Shown here: piece after piece, positions 9,653 to 17,503 of the stretch
Position numbering within the stretch: the first letter of the stretch is position 1
How the letters are laid out: the number at the start of each line of letters is the position of its first letter
Source of the DNA: Prevotella sp. AGR2160
Lineage (GTDB): Bacteria > Bacteroidota > Bacteroidia > Bacteroidales > Bacteroidaceae
NCBI RefSeq assembly: GCF_000424185.1
Contig: NZ_AUJK01000019.1
Coordinates: 1 to 52,801 of the forward strand
DNA: 52,801 bases
Direction of reading: 5' to 3'
Notes under the pieces: generated by a model
The model's input: the letters and a program-made list of their open reading frames with translations, nothing else
The model's database searches: none
What the model was told of the DNA's origin: nothing
Made by a program: the position numbers and the translations under genes

Positions 9653-10450
9653 GTGATGCACGAGGTGCGACCGGCACTGATGTTTTCTATCGCCACAAAA
9701 GGATTTGGTTCTAAGAACGTCTACTCCGGGGAAGGACGGAGCCAGGAACTGCTGTGGCGGACGGGCGACGCCAATCTCTGTTTCATCAGTGGTGAGGGAG
9801 GGCTGAACGTGAACCTGAGCCGTAACCTCTCGCTCGACATCCTGAGTATCGTCATCCCGCAACAGTTTATTGAAAATCTCGTGGAGTACAACGCCGAAGT
9901 ATTCGACTCACTTTCCGTCTTCACGCATTGCCACGATAATACGCATGTATTCCTCAACGAGAACCAGCCGATGGAGAGGGCCGTCATCCGCACTGCCAAC
10001 GACATCGGACAGGCTCATCTGATGGGCCGCAATGCTTACCGCTATATGGAGTCGAAGATCGTTGACTGCTTCTCGGGCTTCCTCGACCCTGATAGTTTGT
10101 TGCCGGGGAGCGGTTACTACAGCCTGCTTATGCGTGACAAGATGCACGATGCCAGGGATCTCATCCTCTCCCGCTATCAGGACATGCCGTCGCTCCGTGA
10201 ACTCGCCGTAATGGTGGGCACCAATGAGTGTACGCTAAAGAAAGCTTTCAAGCAGGAGTTCGGCACCACGGTCTTCCAGTATCTCTTCGACTACCGCATG
10301 GACCTAGCCGTCCGCTACCTCCTCGACACCCATCTGCCGATTGCGGAGATCGGAATGAAGTTGGGTTATGATTATCCCAGCCATTTCTGTACAGCCTTCA
10401 AGCGGAAGTATGGTATGAGCCCTGTGGAATACAGAGCAAGGATGAGATAA
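9653..10450 (+). CDS. AraC-family regulator, apparently N-terminally truncated
   Basis: 265 aa from a GTG; the frame is open further upstream with no ATG, and credible protein sequence (DNAGFQVMHEV) extends a few codons before the GTG. The C-terminal double HTH is complete: SLRELAVMVGTNECTLKKAF and IAEIGMKLGYDYPSHFCTAF, ending MSPVEYRARMR. The effector domain resembles PchR-type regulators of siderophore or TonB-receptor genes. The 5' end abuts the broken barrel gene head-to-head, so native start and promoter appear lost. DNA binding could survive; expression is doubtful. Confidence 0.65.
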   Translation: MMHEVRPALMFSIATKGFGSKNVYSGEGRSQELLWRTGDANLCFISGEGGLNVNLSRNLSLDILSIVIPQQFIENLVEYNAEVFDSLSVFTHCHDNTHVFLNENQPMERAVIRTANDIGQAHLMGRNAYRYMESKIVDCFSGFLDPDSLLPGSGYYSLLMRDKMHDARDLILSRYQDMPSLRELAVMVGTNECTLKKAFKQEFGTTVFQYLFDYRMDLAVRYLLDTHLPIAEIGMKLGYDYPSHFCTAFKRKYGMSPVEYRARMR

Positions 10451-10459
10451 ATAATAATA

Positions 10460-10504
10460 CATAGATCCTTTTGTAGGTGTCGTCCTATTGCGGCCACGCA
10501 CCCG
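10460..10504. repeat. Dispersed GGCC-type repeat (single arm)
   Basis: Contains ATCCTTTTGTAGGTGTCG and TTGCGGCCACGCACCCGC, shared with copies at 11432-11487, 15463-15490, 16144-16260 and 32965-33030. Here it forms the right boundary of the AraC gene and the left boundary of the RhuM scrap. Confidence 0.7.
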
Positions 10505-10597
10505 CTCCAACTTCACGTCAAGTTGGGTTCTTCCGTTATCGGTCTGGTAGATGACTATTTTATTCCCACAGAGGATATTCGGTACACCAAATGAAAT
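10505..10597 (-). pseudogene. Scrap of a RhuM-family gene
   Basis: The minus strand reads …GVPNILCGNKIVIYQTDN and then GRTQLDVKLE before running into the repeat at 10504. The IVIYQT-(D/E)-(D/N)-G-x-T-x-(L/I)-D-V pattern is the conserved N-terminus of RhuM/virulence-protein families found near restriction systems. Only about 28 codons remain, with an in-frame stop just upstream. Identification rests on this short motif. Confidence 0.5.
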
Positions 10598-10640
10598 TCA
10601 AAAAGGCAATGAAATGTTTGGAATTATAAAGTAAATTTAT

Positions 10641-10648
10641 TATATTTG
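10641..10648 (+). promoter_or_regulatory. -7 box of the collapsed ATPase gene
   Basis: TATATTTG, 19 bp before the ATG at 10668; supports that ATG as the original start. Confidence 0.6.
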
Positions 10649-10667
10649 CACATTATAATTATTGCCT

Positions 10668-11436
10668 ATGGAATTTTTGGATAGAATAGACGAGAAAGAG
10701 AGACTCAGAAGGGCGTTAGGTCGAAAGGATACATCGCTTGCTTGCCGATGATCTGCAACAGACGGCAATGGCCTCCTCTATACTCTCCATCATTGGCAGT
10801 GGCGCCAACCGACTGTCGGAGATTGCCGCACGACTGGACCGAAAATCAACTGATTTGAGCATGCCAATCAAGAAACTCATCGACTTAGGGTATATCGAGC
10901 GTGAGGTACCCTTTGGGGAGAGCGCCAAGAACACCAAGCGCAGCCTGTATAAGATATCCGATGAGTTTCTGAACTTCTATCACCGTTTCATCGTTCCGGA
11001 GAGATCTCTGATCGGACTTGATAGAAAGGATGTTGTCAGAAAGTATATTGAGGACAACTATGCCGACTATGCAGGAAAGGAGTGGGAGAAGCTTTGTCGG
11101 CGTGCCGTCAGTGGAAATACCCTCTTCGGTGTCACATGGAATGCCGCCTCACGTTGGTGGGGGACAGTAGCACGGGATAAGCAGATTGAACTGGATGTCG
11201 TGGCAGAATCCATTGATAAGAAGAGTATCCTGATAGGAGAATGTAAATGGACCAGACAAGAGAATGCCGGGAAACTACTGGAGAATCTTATGAGCAGGGC
11301 AAAAGAGTTTCCGTATCTGAAGAAACATCAAGTTTATTACGCCCTTTTCCTCCGTCATGAGCCTGTTGACGGTATGAAAGATTACGTTGTCCTGCCCGAG
11401 GATGTCATTGATGACTTTAGCCTGTATAATTCATAG
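10668..11436 (+). pseudogene. AAA/DUF234-type ATPase relic, P-loop domain deleted
   Basis: The ATG at 10668 opens MEFLDRIDEKERLRRALGRK, the usual head of these Bacteroidetes ATPases just before the P-loop. After 23 codons it meets a stop at 10747-10749. From about 10738, in the +1 frame, the C-terminal portion resumes (LLADDLQQTAMASSILSII …) with the winged-helix segment and the DUF234-like nuclease-fold region (…LDVVAESIDKKSILIGECKW). The whole ATPase core (about 200 residues) is missing. The stop TAG at 11434-11436 lies inside a dispersed repeat. The 3' part alone could encode 232 aa but has no recognisable start. Confidence 0.78.
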
Positions 11437-11487
11437 ATCCTTTTGTGTGTGGCCGCAACATGGCGGCCACCTACAAAAGGATCTATG
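11432..11487. repeat. Dispersed GGCC-type repeat, full inverted copy
   Basis: Outer arms CATAGATCCTTTTGT (11432-11446) and its perfect complement (11473-11487), inner arms GTGGCCGC / GCGGCCAC around AACATG. It lies between converging genes, forms a long hairpin in either direction, and supplies the stop codon of the ATPase relic. Confidence 0.8.
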
Positions 11488-11489
11488 TA

Positions 11490-12569
11490 TTATTTCAGGA
11501 ATGTGATGACGCGGAGCAGTGGGATGCCGAAGTTGAAATTGTCGCTGCCATTGCTGCCGGCGAAGTTGACGGCGACGACACGGCCCTTGTCGTCCACTAC
11601 GGGAGAACCACTGGAGCCGTGCATGGCGGGGATACTGTAGACCACACGGTTACCGTCGGGATTCTGCGATACCGTTCCCGTGGTGAACTGCGCGTTGATG
11701 CCGTTGTCCGTCTGCGCGAGTTCGATGCCCTGGTTGTAACCGATCATATAGAGAGACTGTGTGATCTTCAGGTCGGCATAGTCCGCGTCAAACTGCGTAT
11801 AGTCGAAGACATATTTCCCGGCGGGCGTCGTCTTCGAGTTCAGCTGCAGCAGAGCGAGGTCGGAGTTACTGTCCTGTGAGACGCGCAACAGCGTGCAGTC
11901 GTTCTTCATGAAGTCATCCCATGAGCCGACCTTACTGCCGTCGTAGGCGATGCCGAACTGGGAGTGGAGCTGAATGGTGAAGTTGTTGTCGAGGATATTG
12001 CTGCGCACGTTTTCCTTGATATTCTCCGCCTGGGCATACTGTTCCTTCAGACTCTCCACCTCAGCATTGAGCTGGTCGTATTCCTCCTGCGTCATGTTCA
12101 GCTGCGTCTCGCCCCATTCGTCCTCGTAGAGTTGCGACTGCGCGTATTCTTGGATAGCCTGGTAGCGCTGGTCCATGGAGTCCTGAAGCGACTGAATATA
12201 CTCGGCATAGCCCTCGATGATGCTGTTCATGTTCTTCCTCACCGTCTCCTTGTCGATCTCCGGGGCCACGACATGACGGTTGGTGAGGATGCGGCCTGTC
12301 TTGTCGATGAAGAAGCCCGTACCGTTGAGGATGGCTGGATTCTTCTTGATCTCACTGAGGTCCGTCGTGAGGCCTTCGAGACTGCCGTCACTGGCGATAC
12401 CGGAGAAATAGAAATGCTCGCCGTCGGCAAGGGCCACGTCATAGTAGAACTCATTGCAGATGAGTACCACGCCTGATTTCTCCTCGTTGAAGATTTCCTG
12501 CGGGTCTTTCTTGCATCCGGCCATTGTGAGGAGCAGGACAAACAAGAGAAGGATATGCTTCGTTTTCAT
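11490..12569 (-). CDS. Lipoprotein trypsin-like serine protease with coiled-coil insert
   Basis: 359 aa. Signal peptide with lipobox LTMAGC (lipid Cys19). Chymotrypsin/DegP-type triad: His99 in ILTNRHVV, Asp237 in SNSDLALLQL, Ser320 in HGSSGSPVV; the oxyanion turn and the following VAVNFAG strand are present. Residues about 105-190, between His and Asp, are a Glu/Gln-rich helical stretch (…QLNAEVESLKEQYAQAENIK…), a coiled coil where the family usually has a short loop. No PDZ domain. A membrane-tethered periplasmic protease or sensor is likely; substrate unknown. Start supported by a -7 box 40 bp upstream. Confidence 0.85.
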   Translation of the reverse strand: MKTKHILLLFVLLLTMAGCKKDPQEIFNEEKSGVVLICNEFYYDVALADGEHFYFSGIASDGSLEGLTTDLSEIKKNPAILNGTGFFIDKTGRILTNRHVVAPEIDKETVRKNMNSIIEGYAEYIQSLQDSMDQRYQAIQEYAQSQLYEDEWGETQLNMTQEEYDQLNAEVESLKEQYAQAENIKENVRSNILDNNFTIQLHSQFGIAYDGSKVGSWDDFMKNDCTLLRVSQDSNSDLALLQLNSKTTPAGKYVFDYTQFDADYADLKITQSLYMIGYNQGIELAQTDNGINAQFTTGTVSQNPDGNRVVYSIPAMHGSSGSPVVDDKGRVVAVNFAGSNGSDNFNFGIPLLRVITFLK

Positions 12570-12608
12570 AAGCGCAAGCTTTTTAGGTCAAACATTGTTT
12601 TGTCATCG

Positions 12609-12616
12609 CAAAGGTA
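12609..12616 (-). promoter_or_regulatory. -7 box of the serine protease gene
   Basis: TACCTTTG on the minus strand, 40 bp before the ATG at 12569. Confidence 0.6.
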
Positions 12617-12668
12617 AGTATAAAATTTGAAAAATGCAGGGTTTCTGACAAAAAATGTATCTGTCCAT

Positions 12669-12742
12669 CGTAGGGGCACCCCTTGTGGGCGCCCTAACCG
12701 GGAATTGTGGCGTTAGGACGGCCACAAGGGCCGCACCCTACG
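12669..12742. repeat. REP-like imperfect hairpin with CTTGTGG core
   Basis: Inverted halves CGTAGGGGCACCCCTTGTGG and (complement) CGTAGGGTGCGGCCCTTGTG…, meeting at CCTAAC … GTTAGG. The CCCTTGTGG core is shared with the 118-bp element at 46723-46840. Found in the divergent intergenic region between the protease and the TPR gene. Confidence 0.65.
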
Positions 12743-12803
12743 AAGGCAACGGGGATTGCGACATTTTTTCTTGAAAAGGTTAAGGATTATCAAAAATTAT
12801 TCC

Positions 12804-12811
12804 TATCTTTG
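12804..12811 (+). promoter_or_regulatory. -7 box of the TPR-protease gene
   Basis: TATCTTTG, 61 bp before the ATG at 12873. Confidence 0.6.
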
Positions 12812-12872
12812 CCGATGGAAAACTTTTCCGGGGACGAACGGCCCTGCGATTTAATCATACTTAATCAAAATA

Positions 12873-14960
12873 ATGATGAGACAATTTTCGGTACGTAGGC
12901 TACTGATCCTATTCCTTCTTCTGAGCGCTATGCCCATGATGGCCCAGAGCCTGAAAGAGATGCAGAGCAGTTATAACTTGCAACGGGGCTATGAACTTCT
13001 CAACGGTGACACGCCGGATGAGAAGGGGGCCATGGAGTGCTTTCAGAAGGAGATCAAGGACCATCCCAAGAACGGCTATGCCTACTTCCTCATGGCGGCT
13101 ATCTACGACAACAACGACCAGGAAGGGTACGCTCTGCAGAATATCAACAAGGCCGTTGAACTGTTGAAGAAGGACAAGGATCTTCTCCCTACGGTCTACC
13201 GGCTGCGTGCCAGCGTGAATCTTCAGTTGAACCATGACGACCTGGCCCTCGACGACTGGAAGGCCGCGCTGAAAGCCAGTCCCCATGACCAGAATGTGCT
13301 GTCGGACCGTGCGGAGTATTACTACCAGCATAAGGCGTATGACCTTGCTGATGCCGACTACAACGAACTGATCAAATATTACCCCGGTGACGGAACGGGC
13401 TACAAGGGTAAGGGTCGTAATGAGGCTGAACGGAAGAACTTCCAGAAGGCCCTCGACCTCTTCTCCTATGCCATCACCCTCGATCCCAATGATGATGCCG
13501 CCTATGCCAACCGTGCGGACAGTTATCTGCAGATGAAGAAATACGGTGAGGCTTCCGATGATCTCATCAAGGCCGTCGAACTCAGCAATAATGGTCAGGC
13601 CATCAATCTGCTTGATGATTTCAAGGGCGATGGCATGAATGTACTGTTGGCCAAACTACGTATCAAACAGGCTTCGGACAAGAACAACGGCGTGTGGTCG
13701 CATATCCAGGGCTATGTATACCAGAACAACGATGATTTTCTCAATGCCATCAAGATGTATCTTGCCGCCGACACGATAGATGCCAACGAGGCCAACATGA
13801 TACAGATCTCCAGTTGTTATTCCGAGTATGGCGATTACGATAAGGCCCTTGACTATATCCGCCGGGCTATGTCGATGGATGTCAACGATACGGATAATAT
13901 CGTGCGGGAGGCGCGGATCCTCTCCGGTCTTGGCCGAAACCAGGAGGCGCTCACGTCCATCAACCGCTATATTGAGAAGAAGCCCGGTGATGCCGACGGC
14001 TATTATGAGAAGGCCGAGATCGAGGCGAGCATGCGGAAGTATGATGATGCTGTCAACGACCTGAACACGACGATCGTACAGAATCCCAACCTGGCACATG
14101 CCTATCTGCTCCGCGGATACTGCCGTCAGCTTCTCGGCAAGAAGGATGCCGCGATGGAAGACTACCGGAAAGTGGTGGCCATCGATACTACTTATACGTC
14201 GGACGGTTGCGCACAGTACGCACTCGTGGAACTGGGTCAGAAGGACAAGGCGCAGGCTTTCCAGGACTCCGTGGCAGCCCACAGCAAGGATGTCCCCGAG
14301 CGTTACAATGCCTATAATGCCGCCTGCTTCTATAGTCGCAAGGGTGAGCCGCAGAAGGCGTTGGAGAATCTGAAACTCAGTTTCGAGAAAGGCTACCGGG
14401 CTTTTGCACATCTCGACGGTGATCTCGACCTTGACGCCATACGGAACCGTGATGATTTCAAGGCCCTCGTCAAGACCTACAAGGACAAGGCCGCCAAAGA
14501 GATTGCAGCGGAGAATAGCGTCATCGGCGCTGCGGCGAGCGTGAAGAAGTCGGGCAAGGCCCGCGTCAGCGAGATCCCTTTCACGCGTGAGGAGGGTGAT
14601 CTCTGTAAGGTGAAATGCAGCATCAACAGTCTGCCGCTGAATTTCTGGCTGGACACTGGTGCCAGCGACGTGTCGTTGTCGGTCGTGGAGGCGACCTTCA
14701 TGTTGAAGAACGGTTATTTGTCGAAGGATGATGTCGTCGGTACCTCGCTCTTCCTCGATGCCAATGGCAATGTCAACGAGGGAACGGTCATCAATCTGCG
14801 CAAGGTCACGTTCGGTGACTCGGAGTTGAAGAATGTCCATGCCACCGTGGTCCGCAATCTGAAGGCCCCGTTGCTCCTTGGTCAGTCTGTCCTGGCCCGT
14901 CTAGGGTCCGTGGAGATTGACAATGCGAAGAAAGTAATCCGGATTAAATATTACGAATAA
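12873..14960 (+). CDS. Secreted TPR-repeat protein with retropepsin-like C-terminal domain
   Basis: 695 aa. Signal peptide (SVRRLLILFLLLSAMPMMAQ). From about residue 35 to 550 runs a series of tetratricopeptide repeats (e.g. GYAYFLMAAIYDNNDQEGYA, DGYYEKAEIEASMRKYDDAV). The last 120 residues form a clan AA aspartic protease domain: VKCSINSLPLNFWLDTGASD with catalytic Asp594, then PLLLGQSVLARLGSVEID, the usual second hydrophobic-Gly motif. Such single-copy domains act as dimers. It is probably periplasmic or outer-membrane associated, with the TPRs binding a partner and the protease domain processing it. The fusion is clear; role unknown. Confidence 0.85.
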   Translation: MMRQFSVRRLLILFLLLSAMPMMAQSLKEMQSSYNLQRGYELLNGDTPDEKGAMECFQKEIKDHPKNGYAYFLMAAIYDNNDQEGYALQNINKAVELLKKDKDLLPTVYRLRASVNLQLNHDDLALDDWKAALKASPHDQNVLSDRAEYYYQHKAYDLADADYNELIKYYPGDGTGYKGKGRNEAERKNFQKALDLFSYAITLDPNDDAAYANRADSYLQMKKYGEASDDLIKAVELSNNGQAINLLDDFKGDGMNVLLAKLRIKQASDKNNGVWSHIQGYVYQNNDDFLNAIKMYLAADTIDANEANMIQISSCYSEYGDYDKALDYIRRAMSMDVNDTDNIVREARILSGLGRNQEALTSINRYIEKKPGDADGYYEKAEIEASMRKYDDAVNDLNTTIVQNPNLAHAYLLRGYCRQLLGKKDAAMEDYRKVVAIDTTYTSDGCAQYALVELGQKDKAQAFQDSVAAHSKDVPERYNAYNAACFYSRKGEPQKALENLKLSFEKGYRAFAHLDGDLDLDAIRNRDDFKALVKTYKDKAAKEIAAENSVIGAAASVKKSGKARVSEIPFTREEGDLCKVKCSINSLPLNFWLDTGASDVSLSVVEATFMLKNGYLSKDDVVGTSLFLDANGNVNEGTVINLRKVTFGDSELKNVHATVVRNLKAPLLLGQSVLARLGSVEIDNAKKVIRIKYYE

Positions 14961-14985
14961 GATTCATTGTAAAGGATAAAAAACG

Positions 14986-15424
14986 CACAATAGATATCCC
15001 GACTGACTGAAAATTACGCGTCATTTTCGTGGCTTCTGAATTTCGGTTCTAGGAAAGAGAGGGGCGAAAATGTAATGCGGAAGTGACAAACTACCGAGTC
15101 TGGTCGGATATCTATCGTGCAGAATTTTGTAAACATCGTGTTTAGAAAATTCTGCACGATGTTTACGAGCCGTAAATACCTTGTTTTCGCTGAAAATTCT
15201 ATGCAGTTTTATGCATAATCATCAGAAAAAGAATGCTCTGCTGCATATTTACACGGATAAATATGCAGTGTAAAATCTGCTTATATGTAGTATAATTCGT
15301 ATCCCTCTGATAATCTGCAACTTACCAAACAACCTCATATTTCGCGTATAGACGGCCGATTGTCCGTTTGTTGATTTTCCCGCGATTCTCAAACATATAC
15401 TTGGGGTAAAAAAGAGGGAGAGAC
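14986..15424. repeat. ~400-bp noncoding structured repeat, copy A
   Basis: No credible ORF in the 560 bp between the TPR and flavin reductase genes. From about 15018 it matches 32000-32402 in order, through shared blocks such as CGTGCAGAATTT, CGTGTTTAGAAAATT, TTTACGA, GCATAATCATC, CTGATAATC and CCGATTGTC. Strong overlapping inverted repeats: CGTGCAGAATTTT (15116-15128) with AAAATTCTGCACG (15146-15158), and GTAAACATCGTG (15129-15140) with CACGATGTTTAC (15155-15166). The two right arms share CACG, so only one helix can form. A longer pair links 14986-15000 and 15103-15120. Which strand is transcribed, if any, is unknown. Confidence 0.75.
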
Positions 15425-15462
15425 ATGGGGTGGCACGCAACGGGATTTTGATCCGGGAATTG

Positions 15463-15519
15463 TAGGTGGCCGTCTTGTTGCGGCCACGCAAGGAAGATGG
15501 GGAATCATGTCCCTACGGC
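15463..15519. repeat. Composite: GGCC-type repeat plus half of a GGGACATGAT-type repeat
   Basis: GTAGGTGGCCG … TTGCGGCCACGCAAGGAAG, then ATGGGGAATCATGTCCCTAC. It abuts the stop codon of the flavin reductase gene at 15521. Confidence 0.65.
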
Positions 15520-15520
15520 G

Positions 15521-16048
15521 TTATTTCAGATATTCATCATCACGGACGAGGACCTTCTCGATCTTGCCGATATACATCGTGTGGAAGTCACGCTGGGGAT
15601 AACTCTCCTCGATGGTCTTCGGATAGAAGAAGTCCTTCTCCTGCAGCTCCTGAGCGTACATCTTGCGACAGACGAGCACGAGCTTGACCTGGGAGAAATA
15701 GACGGTGCCGTCGGCGAAGACGGGCTCGAGACCAGCTTTCTTGATCTTGTCCTCATCGCGTCCGGAGACGGAGCCGAGATAGGCCATCTGTTTCTTGAAC
15801 GACTTATCCATGACACAGAGGGTGAAGAACTCCTCCTTGTCAACAAACGTCTTCGTATAACGGCTCGGACGGAGATAGATGGTTGCCACGGGATCGTTGT
15901 GGCCCCACAGACAGCCGAGGCCGCCCCAGGAGACGGTCATCGTGTTGCAGCCATCTTTCTCATTGCCGGCACTGGCCAGCATCCACTCCCCGCCGATGAG
16001 GTTGAAGGGGTTGAATTTCAAATCTTTGTAGTTTACTTCTTTCAACAT
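15521..16048 (-). CDS. Flavin reductase-like FMN-binding protein
   Basis: 175 aa, the normal size for the flavin reductase-like split-barrel family. The N-terminal part FNLIGGEWMLASAGNEKDG and NTMTVSWGGLG matches the FMN-phosphate-binding region, followed by the IYLRPSRYTKTFVD strand. These bind FMN and may reduce it with NAD(P)H or act as small flavoproteins of unknown electron partner. Monocistronic, with its own -7 box; no neighbour suggests a partner oxygenase. Confidence 0.85.
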   Translation of the reverse strand: MLKEVNYKDLKFNPFNLIGGEWMLASAGNEKDGCNTMTVSWGGLGCLWGHNDPVATIYLRPSRYTKTFVDKEEFFTLCVMDKSFKKQMAYLGSVSGRDEDKIKKAGLEPVFADGTVYFSQVKLVLVCRKMYAQELQEKDFFYPKTIEESYPQRDFHTMYIGKIEKVLVRDDEYLK

Positions 16049-16072
16049 ATGCTTGAATGTTTATATTCGATG

Positions 16073-16080
16073 CAAAATTA
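16073..16080 (-). promoter_or_regulatory. -7 box of the flavin reductase gene
   Basis: TAATTTTG on the minus strand, 25 bp before the ATG at 16048. Confidence 0.6.
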
Positions 16081-16143
16081 CGGATTTATTTTGAATAGAA
16101 GAAGAAAACCTAGAAAAACAAAAACCATGACGTGTTTTCTTTA

Positions 16144-16260
16144 TGTAGGTGGCCGCCATGTTGCGGCCACGCACCCGCATTGAAGAAACAAAAAGTAATC
16201 ATTTCCCTACATATTCCCCATCTTCCTTGCGTGGCCGCAATAGGACGACACCTACAAAAG
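16144..16260. repeat. Two GGCC-type repeats in inverted arrangement
   Basis: Left unit GTAGGTGGCCGCCATGTTGC plus GGCCACGCACCCGC; right unit CTTCCTTGCGTGGCCGCAAT then GACGACACCTACAAAAGGAT, preceded by TTTCCCTACATATTCCCCA. The right unit reads like the left on the other strand. It lies in the 418-bp gap between the flavin reductase and the acetylesterase; otherwise this gap holds a terminator and an A-rich repeat. Confidence 0.7.
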
Positions 16261-16323
16261 GATCAATGAATTATAAAGGCTGAAGAAATAGAAAAACTAT
16301 CTACGAATTATATATATGTCCCG

Positions 16324-16360
16324 GACCCGTATGCGTGTGAATGCCTGCGGGTCTTTTTTT
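16324..16360 (+). terminator. Orphan plus-strand terminator
   Basis: Stem GACCCG (16324-16329) / CGGGTC (16348-16353) followed by seven T. No plus-strand gene ends upstream within more than a kilobase; the flavin reductase is on the other strand. It may end an unannotated small RNA or be a relic. Confidence 0.65.
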
Positions 16361-16365
16361 ATAAG

Positions 16366-16392
16366 TAAAAAAGTAAAGAAGTAAAAAAGTAA
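16366..16392. repeat. A-rich AAGTAAA reiteration
   Basis: AAGTAAAAAAGTAAAG then AAGTAAAAAAGTAAAT. The same reiteration occurs at 26701-26738, 30227-30266 and 46557-46582. Confidence 0.7.
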
Positions 16393-16428
16393 ATGCTATT
16401 TGTATGAGGGAGTGTCAAAAAAATTGTG

Positions 16429-16436
16429 TATTTTTG
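16429..16436 (+). promoter_or_regulatory. -7 box of the SGNH esterase gene
   Basis: TATTTTTG, 30 bp before the ATG at 16467. An upstream in-frame ATG at 16404 precedes this box, so 16467 is the better start. Confidence 0.65.
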
Positions 16437-16466
16437 CATCTGAAACAAACCAAAACAAACAACGTA

Positions 16467-17462
16467 ATGAAACATCTACATTTATTTGGATTTTTAGGAC
16501 TGTTGGCAGTAGTGTGGATGGCTATGGCCATGAAACCCGATGTGCCGACGGTATTTATTATCGGTGACTCCACGGCAGCGGAGAAAAATATTGCCGACGG
16601 CAATCCCGAGCGTGGCTGGGGCATGGTGCTCCAGGGCTTCTTCGACGAGGGCGTGCGCATCGAGAACCATGCTGTCAACGGCCGCTCTTCGCGCAGCTTT
16701 TATACCGACGGCCGGTGGAAGGAGGTCATCGACAAGGTTAAGCCCGGCGATTACGTCATTATCCAGTTCGGCCATAACGACGAGAAGCCGGATCCGAAGC
16801 GTCATACCGATGTCGGTACGACCTTCGACGCCCACCTGGCACAGTATGTCATTGAGACGAAGGCCAAGGGTGCCACACCGATTCTCATGAGTCCTGTTGC
16901 CCGTCGCAACTTCTATTTGCAGCCTGCCAAGCAGGAAGATGATGAGAAACTCCGGGAGACGACGCTGCAGGGCGAGCAGGTGAACAGTGATACCCTTGTA
17001 GACACTCATGGCGCTTACCGTTATGTGGCTGCCCGTGTCGCAAAGAAATATGGCGCCGTGTTTGTCGATGCTTATCAGGTCACCCATGACATTGAACAGA
17101 AGGCCGGTGTCGACGGCTCCCGTCGTTTTCATATGTGGCTGAAGCCCGGGGAGTATGTCAAAGCGCCGCAGGGCCGTCAGGACAACACCCATTATAATGC
17201 CTATGGCGCTCATGTCATGGCGGGCGCCCTCGCGGATGCCCTCGGTGACGCCGTGCCCGCTCTGAAACCGCATGTCCGTCATTTCGACTATATCGTCTCT
17301 GATGAAGGTCGTGGCAATTATTTCACGCCCGAGGCTGCCGTCGCTGCCGCCCCGAAGGGAAAGACGACGATCCTCGTGCTTCATGGTTCTTTCGCCAAAC
17401 CCGTGGTTCCGAGAGGAAAGAAGATTACATGGGTGATGTTTGACGGATTACAGTGGAAATAA
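16467..17462 (+). CDS. SGNH hydrolase, rhamnogalacturonan acetylesterase-like (CE12 type)
   Basis: 331 aa from the chosen start, which opens a signal peptide (MKHLHLFGFLGLLAVVWMAM). SGNH blocks in order: IIGDSTAAE (Ser nucleophile), the Gly block in HAVNGRSSRSF, FGHND (Asn), and DNTHYNAYGAHVMAGALADA with the Asp-X-X-His pair. Family members remove acetyl groups from rhamnogalacturonan or related pectins in the periplasm or outside the cell. An extra ~50-residue C-terminal segment (…GKTTILVLHGSFAKPVV…) may be an odd tail. Next to an esterase and a fucosidase, so a plant-polysaccharide role fits. Confidence 0.85.
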   Translation: MKHLHLFGFLGLLAVVWMAMAMKPDVPTVFIIGDSTAAEKNIADGNPERGWGMVLQGFFDEGVRIENHAVNGRSSRSFYTDGRWKEVIDKVKPGDYVIIQFGHNDEKPDPKRHTDVGTTFDAHLAQYVIETKAKGATPILMSPVARRNFYLQPAKQEDDEKLRETTLQGEQVNSDTLVDTHGAYRYVAARVAKKYGAVFVDAYQVTHDIEQKAGVDGSRRFHMWLKPGEYVKAPQGRQDNTHYNAYGAHVMAGALADALGDAVPALKPHVRHFDYIVSDEGRGNYFTPEAAVAAAPKGKTTILVLHGSFAKPVVPRGKKITWVMFDGLQWK

Positions 17463-17463
17463 A

Positions 17464-17497
17464 AAAGCCCTCCCCCTTGGGGGAGGGTTGGGAGAGG
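17464..17497. repeat. C/G-rich CCTCCC…GGGAGG palindromic repeat
   Basis: CCCTCCCCCTTGGGGGAGGG followed by TTGGGAGAGGC. It sits between the stops of two converging genes. Other copies: 26029-26063, 26869-26900, 33877-33908, 40127-40166, 40270-40309. Confidence 0.75.
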
Positions 17498-17503
17498 CCT
17501 TCC

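Noticed and set aside
13656..14840. 394-aa open frame antisense to the TPR-protease gene
   Set aside because: Shadow; no promoter or domain.
14986..15424. Noncoding repeat as part of an rRNA or known riboswitch
   Set aside because: No 16S/23S/5S signature blocks and no recognisable riboswitch core; the downstream gene is on the opposite strand.
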